Positions 1-6,487 are shown, numbered from the stretch's first letter. The stretch is DNA of 6,559 bases from JAGZEG01 sp963930185 (GCA_963930185.1 CAWVLT010000006.1:1-6559); one strand, 5' to 3'. Numbers and translations are program-made. Notes: a model not told the origin generated them from the sequence alone.

Positions 1-990
1 CAGCTGCTCACCGAGATGGACGGCTTCGACAACCACAAGGGCATCGTGGTGCTGGGCGCCACCAACCGTCCCGAGACGCTCGACCCCGCCCTGCTGCGCC
101 CGGGCCGCTTTGACCGCCGGGTGCCCGTGGAGCTGCCCGACCTCAACGGCCGCACCGCGATCCTGAAGCTGCATGCCAAGAACGTGAAGATGGCCGGCCC
201 CATCGACTTCGGCGTCATAGCCCGCTCCACCTCGGGCGCCTCGGGCGCCGACCTGGCGAACATCGTCAACGAGGCGGCGCTGCGCGCGGTGCGCGAGGGC
301 CGCAAGGGCATCATTCAGGAGGACCTGCAGGAGTCGGTCGAGGTGGTCATCGCCGGCCAGCAGCGCAAGAGCATGGTGCTCTCCGACGAGGAGAAGCGCA
401 TCGTCGCGTACCACGAGATCGGCCACGCCATCGTCGCCGCCAAGCAGAAGGGATCCGCGCCGGTCACCAAGATCACCATCGTGCCGCGCACCTCGGGCGC
501 GCTGGGCTACACCATGCAGGTGGACGAGGACGAGAAGTTCCTGACGAGCGAGAAGGAGGCGCGCGAGAAGCTCGCGACGCTGTGCGGCGGCCGCTCGGCC
601 GAGGAGCTGGTCTTCAACTCGGCGACCACCGGTGCCGCCAACGACATCGAGCAGGCCACCAAGCTCGCGCGCAACATGATCACGCGCTTCGGCATGAGCA
701 AGGAGTTCGGCATGGTGGCGCTGGGAACCGTGAACAGCCCCTACCTCAACAGCGACACCTCGCTGACCTGCTCGGACGGCACCGCGCAGAAGGTCGACGA
801 GGCGGTGGTCAAGCTCGTGGAGGAGGCGCACCAGCAGGCGCTGCAGATCCTGCGGGAGAACAAGTTCAAGCTGCACGAGCTCGCCGCCTACCTCATGCGC
901 AAGGAGAGCATCACGGGCGACGAGTTCATGGCGATCCTCGACGACAACGGCGGTCAGGGCTCACCTCAGCTGAGCGGAGCCGCCGAGTAG
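1..990 (+). CDS. ftsH: ATP-dependent zinc metalloprotease FtsH, C-terminal part (5' end off window)
   Basis: FtsH is a membrane-anchored AAA+ protease that unfolds and degrades membrane and short-lived cytoplasmic proteins as a hexamer facing the cytoplasm. The reading frame is open from base 1, giving 329 residues; a full protein is usually 600-700, so the N-terminal membrane segments and the Walker motifs are missing. Visible residues 18-40 hold the end of the AAA+ domain, with GATNRPE and the arginine-finger motif RPGRFDRR (bases 97-120). The M41 peptidase domain follows: zinc motif HEIGH at residues 138-142 (bases 412-426) and the third zinc ligand, Asp 215, in TTGAANDIEQAT (bases 643-645). 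The third position of HExGH is Ile rather than the commoner Ala; this position varies in the family. The C-terminal helical region runs to the TAG at 988-990. No frameshift is visible, so the gene looks functional. Confidence 0.96.
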   Translation, partial: QLLTEMDGFDNHKGIVVLGATNRPETLDPALLRPGRFDRRVPVELPDLNGRTAILKLHAKNVKMAGPIDFGVIARSTSGASGADLANIVNEAALRAVREGRKGIIQEDLQESVEVVIAGQQRKSMVLSDEEKRIVAYHEIGHAIVAAKQKGSAPVTKITIVPRTSGALGYTMQVDEDEKFLTSEKEAREKLATLCGGRSAEELVFNSATTGAANDIEQATKLARNMITRFGMSKEFGMVALGTVNSPYLNSDTSLTCSDGTAQKVDEAVVKLVEEAHQQALQILRENKFKLHELAAYLMRKESITGDEFMAILDDNGGQGSPQLSGAAE

Positions 991-1088
991 GGCGGGTGCC
1001 GCCGCGCCGCCAGTAGGACGGTTACGCAGTGGTGTCGTCGCGTCGAGCCGCGACGCAAGACCGCGCCATGAGCCTGCGCACCAAATCC

Positions 1089-1126
1089 CAGGGCCCTCGC
1101 CGCCAGCACAGGCGGCGAGGGCCCTG
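1089..1126 (+). terminator. Perfect 16-bp hairpin, probable end of the ftsH transcript
   Basis: Bases 1089-1104 and 1111-1126 are exact reverse complements (16 bp, nearly all G:C) around a 6-base loop, AGCACA. The hairpin sits about 100 bases past the ftsH stop and before the next gene, where a terminator would be expected. No T run follows on the plus strand (next bases CCGTATGC) and only a weak one on the minus strand, so it is not a textbook intrinsic terminator. Hairpins without a T tract are often proposed as terminators in high-GC actinobacteria. It could instead stabilise the 3' end of the RNA. Confidence 0.6.
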
Positions 1127-1340
1127 CCGTATGCGGGGAGCCGACGTTCAACCACGCGCTCAGGAACGTGGCAACCGCGTTCAGCGGACCTACACGAAGA
1201 TGCTCCTTTGGAGATGAGCCGCAAGATAACAGAAGAGGCACACCCAATATATGGTGGTATGCGGTAGCATGTCACACACATGTACGCTCATGCGGTCGCG
1301 TCGGGTGCCAAATACCCGCCACGGCCGCCTGCAAGCAGAT

Positions 1341-1346
1341 GGGGAG
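1341..1346 (+). promoter_or_regulatory. Ribosome binding site fixing the L,D-transpeptidase start
   Basis: GGGGAG lies 7 bases before the ATG at 1354. The same frame is open back to an ATG at 1168, but that start has no such site, and the extra 62 residues (Cys/Arg-rich) do not look like protein. This site therefore decides the start. The next in-frame ATG, at 1372, also lacks a site. Confidence 0.7.
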
Positions 1347-1353
1347 ATTCGCC

Positions 1354-2844
1354 ATGCCAGTGGCTTCGCACATGCAGCAGAGTCCCAAGAGCTCCCGCAG
1401 CGCCGGCGAGGGCCTGCGGATAGCGGGAATCATAAGCGGGTGCGTGCTTGCGCTGCTCGTCATAGTCTACCTGGCGGGCTGCGTGTTCTTCATGGGACGC
1501 CTGTGGCCCAACACCACCGTCGACGGCGTGGACTTCTCGCTCAAGACGCGCGCCGAGGCGCTCGACACCCTCAGCGGCATGTCCTCGCAGCTCTCCATGC
1601 GCGTGACCGGCCAGAACATCGACTTCACGCTCACCTCGCAGAACGCCGGCCTGGAGCTTGACGTCCAGCAGGTGGCAGACGAGCTGTTCTCGCGCATCTC
1701 CCCCGCCTCGTGGCCCATCGAGATCTCCGTCGACCACGAGGAGAGCGACGCGGTGGCCACCTCGTTTGACCGCACGCTCATCCAGACCGCCATCGAGGCC
1801 GCGCTGGCCCCCTACAACGCAAACGCGTCCGACCCCATCGACGCCTCGATCGCCTACGACCCCGCCTCGCTGAGCTTCATCGTGCTGCCCGGCAGCCTGG
1901 GCACCAAGCTCGACCCCGCCGCCGTCACCGACGCCGTGGTCGAGGCGCTGGGCGAGGAGCGCGAGTCGCTCACGATCACGAGCGAGCAGTACGTCAAGCA
2001 GTCCGTCACGGCGGACGACCCGTCACTGCAGCAGGCGGCACAGACCGCGAACTCCTACCTCTCCTCGAACTTCAACCTCACCGTGGGCGGGTCGGTGGCC
2101 GCCACCGTCAACGCCGACGTGGTGAGCGACTGGATCGTGATCTCGCCCGACCTCACGGTGACCCTGGACGACACGAAGCTCGTGGCGTGGGTCGACCAGC
2201 TCGAGGCGCTGATCGACAACGTGGGCGAGACGCGCACCTACACGCGCCCCGACGGCCGCACGTTCACCGTGAGCGGCGGCACCTACGGCTGGATGACCGA
2301 CGGCGCCGCCATGGAGCAGACCGTGCGCGACAACGTCTCGGCCGGCACGGTGGGCGACGTCGAGGTGCCGCTCAAGCAGTCGGCCCTCGTGTACAACCAG
2401 GACCCCACGGCCCAGGACTGGGGCGCGCGCTACGTGGACGTCGACCTCACCGAGCAGCACGCCCGCTTCTACGACTGGGACGGCACGCTCATCTGGGAGA
2501 CCGACATCATCAGCGGCATGGACCCGGACAACTCGCACACCGGCGACCGCGTGACCCCCACCGGCGTCTACTCGCTGACCAACAAGGCGACCGACCAGGT
2601 ACTCGTGGGCCTGCCCGACCCCACGACCGGTGAGCCGATCTACCGCACGCCCGTGACCTACTGGATGCCCTTCATCGGCAACGCCGTGGGCCTGCACGAC
2701 GCCACCTGGCAGTACAACGGCTTCGGCGGCACGCTCTACATGACCGATGCGGGCAGCCACGGCTGCATCAACCTGCCCTACGACAAGGCCGAGCAGCTCT
2801 TCAGCATGATCGAGGTCGGCGACGTGGTGATCACCCACTACTAG
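1354..2844 (+). CDS. Membrane-anchored L,D-transpeptidase (YkuD) with PG_binding_4-type region
   Basis: The enzyme should form 3-3 peptidoglycan crosslinks, or attach molecules to peptidoglycan, on the outer face of the membrane through a cysteine acyl-enzyme. The 496-residue product has a short basic cytoplasmic start (1-20) and one hydrophobic helix (about 21-48). The long extracellular part resembles PG_binding_4 domains: VDGVDFSLKTRAEALDTL at 56-73, and a second stretch ending VSGGTYGWMTD at 306-316 with a conserved-looking tail to 340. The YkuD domain fills about 358-496. It holds HTGDRVTPTGVY (395-406), GLHD with His 448, and SHGCIN at 468-473 with His 469 and the catalytic Cys 471 (bases 2764-2766). 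All catalytic residues are intact. The order of helix, PG_binding_4 region and YkuD is common in Gram-positives. The helix contains LAGC (40-43), which resembles a lipobox. The gene faces topB and stops 16 bases from it. Function is firm; the biological substrate is not known from sequence. Confidence 0.93.
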   Translation: MPVASHMQQSPKSSRSAGEGLRIAGIISGCVLALLVIVYLAGCVFFMGRLWPNTTVDGVDFSLKTRAEALDTLSGMSSQLSMRVTGQNIDFTLTSQNAGLELDVQQVADELFSRISPASWPIEISVDHEESDAVATSFDRTLIQTAIEAALAPYNANASDPIDASIAYDPASLSFIVLPGSLGTKLDPAAVTDAVVEALGEERESLTITSEQYVKQSVTADDPSLQQAAQTANSYLSSNFNLTVGGSVAATVNADVVSDWIVISPDLTVTLDDTKLVAWVDQLEALIDNVGETRTYTRPDGRTFTVSGGTYGWMTDGAAMEQTVRDNVSAGTVGDVEVPLKQSALVYNQDPTAQDWGARYVDVDLTEQHARFYDWDGTLIWETDIISGMDPDNSHTGDRVTPTGVYSLTNKATDQVLVGLPDPTTGEPIYRTPVTYWMPFIGNAVGLHDATWQYNGFGGTLYMTDAGSHGCINLPYDKAEQLFSMIEVGDVVITHY

Positions 2845-2860
2845 CCCTCTCGCCGCTCCC

Positions 2861-5680
2861 CTACCACTCCAGGCCCGGCAGCGTGCCCTGGCTCTCGCGA
2901 GCCCGGGCCTCGGCGGCGGCCTTCTCGGCGCGCTGCCGCTCGCGCTCGCGGCGCTGCTCCTCTCTCTGGCGGCGCTCCTCCTCCTTGGCCCGGCGCTGGG
3001 CGGCTCGCTCGTTTGCCCTAAGCGTCTGCTCGGACTGCTCGGGGTAGCCCACGATGCGCACGCGGAAGTCCCGCTCGGGGTCGAGCATGAGGTTGGCGTC
3101 GAAGAGGTTGCCGGTCTTGTGCGAGGTCAACCCCTTGACGGTGACGGTCTTGCCCGCGAGCAGTGCCCCGATCTCGCCCTTCGTGAACCTCTTGCCCAGA
3201 TACTCCCTGAAGAGGCGAAAGTCGCACGAGGCGGACTGTGATTCGCCCGCGGCACCGCGGCGGTTGTTCTCGCACAGGAGGGGAACGCGGTCGTTGCCCA
3301 CGTCGAGCACGCGGCCCCCGCATTTGGGACAGGCGCCCACCTTCACGCTCTGGTCCTCGCAGATCCACAGGCCCCAGCCACGGCTCTCGTCAAGCGCGAC
3401 GAGGCGGTCGACCTTCGTGCCGTCGCGGCGCATGAGGCCCTTGATCATGACGGGCTTGCCCGCGAGGAGCCGCTTGGCAGCCACGGGGGTCACGGGCGCC
3501 CCCATGAAGGTCCGGGAGAGCCTGAAGGTGCAGCGCCCGCAGTCGCGCCAGACCACCGAGCCGTCGGGCTGCTCGATGCGCTCCCGGCGCGTGCTCGTGC
3601 ACAGGTAGGGAGCGCGCTCGTTGCCGGTGTCCACCACCGGAGCGCCGCACACCGGGCACGAGCCAAGCACCGGCCCCTTGGGGGCAGCGGTGCGCGGCGG
3701 GCGCGCAAGCTGGTTGGCCACGATCTGCCGCACCATGGCAACCACGCCGGCGACGAAGGGCTCGGGCTGCGCCTCGTCCTTGGCGATGGCGGTGAGGTCG
3801 CGCTCCATGCGCGCGGTGAGCTCGACGCTCTTGAGGCTGTCGTCGACCTCGTCGACCAGCACGCGGCCCTCCGGTGTCGAGGTGAGGGTCGAGCCCTTGC
3901 GCAGCAGATACCCGCGATCCACCAGGGAGGCGATGATGCCCGCGCGCGTGGCGGGCGTGCCGATGCCGCCCGAGTGCAGCGAGGAGTCCCGGATGGCCAC
4001 CTTGAGCTCGTCGGCCTCGACGAAGCGGTCAGCGTGCTCCATGGCAGCGAGCAGCGTGGCGTCGGTGTAGCGCTTGGGCGGGCGCGCCTTGACCGACCTC
4101 ACCTCACCTCCCAGCACCGTCTTGGCGCAGGGGGCCTCCAGGTCGGCGGGGATGCGGCACTTGTCTGCCGAAGCGCCCTCGGCCGACGCGTCGTCATCCG
4201 ACGCCCCGCCCCCGCCGTTGGCCTGCGCGCCGGGGCGCAGGCGCTTCCAGCCACGGTCGACGTCGGTCACGGCGCTGGCGGTGTAGGGCAGCTCGCGGCA
4301 GGTGGCCTTCACGGCCACGCGATCGTAGATGCGGTCGGGCGCCACGGCGGTGAGCAGCGCCTCGCAGAGCAGGCGGGCGACGGCAGCCTCATCCTCAGGT
4401 AGAGCTGCAAGCTTTTCGGCCGTGAGCTGACGAGTGGGCAGCAGGGCGCCGTGACCCTCGACCTTGGCGTCGTCGACGACCTTTCCGACGTCGTGCCCAA
4501 GCGCGGCGAACGTCTTGGCCATATGCGCCCCCACGTGCGCCTCGTCTGCCACTGCGGAGATCAGCGCCTCGAGCCCCTCGCCGTCCTCGGCGTTCACGAA
4601 GCGCGAGTCGGTGCGCGGGTAGGTGGCGAGCTTCTTCTCGTAGAGCGACTGCAGGACGCGGTCCACGGCGTCAGGCGACATGCCCAGGCGCTCGCTTGCG
4701 AGCTTCTGCGCGCCGGTGGTGTTGAGGAGCGTGGGCGCGCCCTCGCGGGCGCGCTTGCGCTCGACCTCGACGATCTGGCAGGGCGCGCCCTGCGCCTCGG
4801 CGAGGATCCTCTTGGCGGCGGCGCCGTCACGCATGGGCTCGCCGGTGACGACGAAGCCCTCCCCCAGGTCGAGACGAACCCTAAAGCTCTCCGACACCTT
4901 GAAGGCCTCGATCTGGCGGTCGCGCTCCACCACCAGGGCCAGCGTCGGCGTGCGGACGCGCCCGACGCTCTGGGCGCTGCGCAGCGAGGCGGAGTAGAGG
5001 CGGCTCGCGTTCATGCCCACGAGCCAGTCGGCCTTGGAGCGCGCGATGGCGGACTGGTAGAGGCCGGCGTAGGCGGCGTTTGGCTTCATGCGCCCGAAGG
5101 CCTTGGCCAGCGCCGCGTCCTCAAGCGAGGAGCACCACAGGCGCTCGACGGGCAGCGTGCACCCCATGAACTGAAGCGCCAGGTCGGCGATGCACTGGCC
5201 CTCTCGGTCGGGGTCGCAGGCGTTGACGACGCGCGCGTAGCGGCCGCTGCCCACGAGCTGAGCCAGCACCGCGTACTGGGCGTCCGCACCGCGCTCGGCC
5301 GACACGCGCCAGCGCCAGCCGTCGGCATCGGGGACGATGGGCAGCGCGTGCACGTCGCGCTCGCGCCACTCGGGGTGCTCCTCGTACTCGTCGGGCATGA
5401 GCATGCGCAGCAGGTGCCCCTGCGCCCAGGTGACGTCGCAGCGCTCCCCCTCGATCCAGCCGCCGCGATCGGCGTGGCATCCCAGAAACGCGGCGAGCGT
5501 GCGGCCGACGCTGCGCTTCTCGGCGATGACGAGCGTCTTGCCCGTCGGTGCCGTGCCGGCCTCGCCGCCGTGGCCGGCGTGCGGCGCCCCGCTGCCCTGC
5601 GGCATGCCCGTCGGTTCGCCCGACGCAGGCAGGTTAGGCATCTCGCTCGCGTTTTCGGTTTCAGATGACACGCTCAGCAT
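2861..5680 (-). CDS. topB: DNA topoisomerase III (type IA), extended form
   Basis: Type IA topoisomerases cut one DNA strand through a 5'-phosphotyrosine, pass a strand and reseal; topoisomerase III mainly decatenates DNA and resolves replication and recombination intermediates. The TOPRIM domain starts at about residue 48 (VIAEKRS, Glu 54) and carries the metal motif DPDRE (156-160; bases 5201-5215). VGRVRTPTLALVVERD is at 239-254. The catalytic Tyr 354 lies in YPRTDS (bases 4619-4621), His 410 in GHGALLPT, and GIGTPATRA at 572-580. Two topoisomerase C-terminal zinc-type repeats follow: Cys 675/678/694 plus Cys 714 or 717, then Cys 784/787/803/819. At 939 residues it is longer than E. coli TopB (653). 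Extra parts are a 47-residue Gly/Ala/Pro-rich N-terminus, an acidic linker near 484-508 and a charged helical tail at 882-930. The start is chosen for its strong ribosome site. It is co-directional with the DUF3800 gene 20 bases upstream, so probably one transcript. No broken motif was seen. Confidence 0.95.
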   Translation of the reverse strand: MLSVSSETENASEMPNLPASGEPTGMPQGSGAPHAGHGGEAGTAPTGKTLVIAEKRSVGRTLAAFLGCHADRGGWIEGERCDVTWAQGHLLRMLMPDEYEEHPEWRERDVHALPIVPDADGWRWRVSAERGADAQYAVLAQLVGSGRYARVVNACDPDREGQCIADLALQFMGCTLPVERLWCSSLEDAALAKAFGRMKPNAAYAGLYQSAIARSKADWLVGMNASRLYSASLRSAQSVGRVRTPTLALVVERDRQIEAFKVSESFRVRLDLGEGFVVTGEPMRDGAAAKRILAEAQGAPCQIVEVERKRAREGAPTLLNTTGAQKLASERLGMSPDAVDRVLQSLYEKKLATYPRTDSRFVNAEDGEGLEALISAVADEAHVGAHMAKTFAALGHDVGKVVDDAKVEGHGALLPTRQLTAEKLAALPEDEAAVARLLCEALLTAVAPDRIYDRVAVKATCRELPYTASAVTDVDRGWKRLRPGAQANGGGGASDDDASAEGASADKCRIPADLEAPCAKTVLGGEVRSVKARPPKRYTDATLLAAMEHADRFVEADELKVAIRDSSLHSGGIGTPATRAGIIASLVDRGYLLRKGSTLTSTPEGRVLVDEVDDSLKSVELTARMERDLTAIAKDEAQPEPFVAGVVAMVRQIVANQLARPPRTAAPKGPVLGSCPVCGAPVVDTGNERAPYLCTSTRRERIEQPDGSVVWRDCGRCTFRLSRTFMGAPVTPVAAKRLLAGKPVMIKGLMRRDGTKVDRLVALDESRGWGLWICEDQSVKVGACPKCGGRVLDVGNDRVPLLCENNRRGAAGESQSASCDFRLFREYLGKRFTKGEIGALLAGKTVTVKGLTSHKTGNLFDANLMLDPERDFRVRIVGYPEQSEQTLRANERAAQRRAKEEERRQREEQRRERERQRAEKAAAEARARESQGTLPGLEW
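2871..2910. terminator. Two-part inverted repeat at the convergent gene ends (possible two-way terminator)
   Basis: AGGCCCGG (2871-2878) pairs with CCGGGCCT (2903-2910), and inside it GCTC (2891-2894) pairs with GAGC (2899-2902) around a 4-base loop. The structure lies in the last codons of topB and just past the transpeptidase stop, the only place where the two converging transcripts could end near their genes. There is no T run on either side, and in such GC-rich coding DNA it could be chance. I record it as a weak candidate. Confidence 0.25.
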
Positions 5681-5684
5681 GCGT

Positions 5685-5693
5685 TCCTTTCCT
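5685..5693 (-). promoter_or_regulatory. topB ribosome binding site in the 20-base intergenic gap
   Basis: Read on the minus strand, AGGAAAGGA precedes the topB ATG (5678-5680), with the nearer GGA ending 4 bases and the farther AGGA ending 9 bases from the start codon. It takes up about half of the gap between the DUF3800 stop (5701-5703) and topB. It supports the upstream ATG, and hence the N-terminal extension, over the internal Met 14 and Met 26, which have no comparable site. Confidence 0.75.
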
Positions 5694-5700
5694 GTGCAAT

Positions 5701-6381
5701 TCAGCGCTCGGCAAATCTCTTCTTCCTGACAGTCTTGAGGACGTTGCGCCTAAACGAGCCCCACGAGCCAAAGAAACGCCTGTCGGTCGCCGTTTCCTCG
5801 TTTGAGGAGAACTTGAGCGCGACGAGCTCGACGGTGCACGCATAGTCGGCAGCCTGCGCGAGCCGATAGTCGAGAGGGCTGATAGACCGGTATTCAACCG
5901 CATCCCTCGCAAGCGCATAGTCAATCGCCCCATGGATGGCCGAGGTGACGACTCCCTGCCCTCCGTCGTAATATACCTTGATCCGATCAAACTGCTGGAA
6001 GTATTCAAGATGGTCAAAGAAGAAGTTGACAAGGTCTCGCCGCATCGAGTTTCTTAGGCTCGAAAGATCCTTATATTGTCTCTTGCCATAGAAAAACGTC
6101 ATGTACATGATGGGCAGGTGATGGAAGAGCAACATGAACGACGAGAGAAGCGAGGCGCGCTGTCGCACGGAAAGACGCGCGTAGTCATCGTGGCCGTTCA
6201 TGAGGGGTGACGCGTGGAACGGAATGTCGGGCAGTCCCTTGTCGACCAATGCCTGCTCATACGGAGCGACTATCGAAGCCAGCTGTCTGCTCTGCTCGTG
6301 GAGAACGATGGTAAGGATATAGTAGCTTGAGTCCAAACCCTCCCCGCCGGACTCGTCAACGAACAGGCTGAGTTCCCTCAT
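5701..6381 (-). CDS. DUF3800 family protein, function unknown
   Basis: The 226-residue protein matches the DUF3800 pattern. It opens with a hydrophobic strand ending in a DE pair (LFVDESG, Asp 9-Glu 10), has FHASP at 55-59, a strand ending in Asp 139 (VYYDGGQ) and QAADY at 176-180. A DE motif near the start and QxxD near the end are, as I recall, the family hallmarks. Acidic residues spaced on strands suggest an RNase H-like, metal-binding fold, but that is inference and no activity should be assumed. The last 19 residues are rich in Arg and Lys (RRNVLKTVRKKRFAER), which would suit nucleic-acid binding. There is no signal peptide; it is probably cytoplasmic. Hand-counted G+C is about 55% against about 70% in topB, with AGA, AGG and TAT codons more in evidence, suggesting transfer. 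It is the first gene of a likely operon with topB. AGGGGAG lies 3 bases before the ATG, somewhat close but usable. Confidence 0.85.
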   Translation of the reverse strand: MRELSLFVDESGGEGLDSSYYILTIVLHEQSRQLASIVAPYEQALVDKGLPDIPFHASPLMNGHDDYARLSVRQRASLLSSFMLLFHHLPIMYMTFFYGKRQYKDLSSLRNSMRRDLVNFFFDHLEYFQQFDRIKVYYDGGQGVVTSAIHGAIDYALARDAVEYRSISPLDYRLAQAADYACTVELVALKFSSNEETATDRRFFGSWGSFRRNVLKTVRKKRFAER

Positions 6382-6384
6382 ACA

Positions 6385-6391
6385 CTCCCCT
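6385..6391 (-). promoter_or_regulatory. Ribosome binding site of the DUF3800 gene
   Basis: On the minus strand AGGGGAG ends 3 bases before the ATG at 6379-6381, shorter than the usual 5-9. The GGGGA core could also pair with TCCCC in the right arm of the leader hairpin just upstream, so access to this site may depend on how the leader folds. Confidence 0.55.
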
Positions 6392-6398
6392 AGATAGC

Positions 6399-6424
6399 AA
6401 AATGCCGGGGGATACCCCCCCGGC
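6399..6424 (-). terminator. Leader hairpin with short T run (possible attenuator) before the DUF3800 gene
   Basis: On the minus strand GCCGGGGG (6424-6417) and CCCCCGGC (6411-6404) form a perfect 8-bp G:C stem with a 5-base loop, GGTAT. ATTTT (6403-6399) follows at once, as in an intrinsic terminator. The hairpin lies between the predicted promoter (6459-6487) and the gene start at 6381, so it could attenuate the DUF3800-topB operon. Alternatively it ends a transcript arriving from beyond the right edge. The T run is short (four), so termination would be partial at best. Confidence 0.5.
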
Positions 6425-6458
6425 GCTTGGAAGCCCCTCGTTGCGAAGGACCGTCTCT

Positions 6459-6487
6459 TTTATAGCATGCGAGCCCAAAAAAGTGAA
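6459..6487 (-). promoter_or_regulatory. Predicted sigma-70-type promoter of the DUF3800-topB operon
   Basis: On the minus strand a -35 box TTCACT (6487-6482; 4 of 6 to consensus) and a -10 box TATAAA (6464-6459; 5 of 6) are separated by exactly 17 bases. The bases before the -10 are TGC, an extended -10 element. Transcription would start near 6452, giving a leader of about 70 bases that contains the 6399-6424 hairpin. Confidence 0.6.

Larger units (their letters stand above)
991..1353. other. Gene-free spacer between ftsH and the L,D-transpeptidase gene
   Basis: This 363-base spacer has no convincing gene. Just after the ftsH stop is a small perfect hairpin (GGCGG, loop GTG, CCGCC; 991-1003). 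A much stronger 16-bp hairpin follows at 1089-1126. From about 1200 the sequence becomes AT-richer, with AATATATGG at 1246-1254 and TAGCAT at 1265-1270 as possible promoter -10 elements, but neither has a good -35 partner. The 7-mer ATGCGGT occurs at 1259-1265 and again 31 bases later at 1290-1296, and ATGC-GGTA-GCAT (1259-1270) is a short inverted repeat. These could be regulator sites but are too short to be sure. Open frames here lack a properly spaced ribosome binding site. Confidence 0.6.

Noticed and set aside
965..974. Perfect 10-base palindrome CTCAGCTGAG at the end of ftsH
   Set aside because: It lies inside coding sequence, is short, and no second copy was seen; probably chance.
1214..1267. 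17-codon small frame (MSRKITEEAHPIYGGMR) upstream of the transpeptidase gene, as a leader peptide
   Set aside because: The only purine-rich site, GGAG, abuts the ATG with no spacer, and no attenuator hairpin follows it.
961..1281. 106-codon minus-strand frame across the ftsH-transpeptidase spacer
   Set aside because: It overlaps the ftsH 3' end and the 16-bp hairpin, and its product has no recognisable features.
1168..1353. 62-residue upstream extension of the transpeptidase frame from an ATG at 1168
   Set aside because: There is no good ribosome site at 1168, the added residues are Cys/Arg-rich and unlike a signal or domain, and a well-spaced GGGGAG precedes the ATG at 1354.
2023..2838. 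271-codon open frame on the minus strand opposite the transpeptidase gene
   Set aside because: It is a composition-driven shadow rich in Val, His, Gly and Ala, overlapping the intact YkuD domain on the other strand.
4451..5668. 405-codon open frame on the plus strand opposite topB
   Set aside because: Long antisense frames are expected in about 70% G+C coding DNA. The product is a monotonous Ala/Val/Gly/Leu/Arg string without domains, and the opposite strand encodes an intact topoisomerase.
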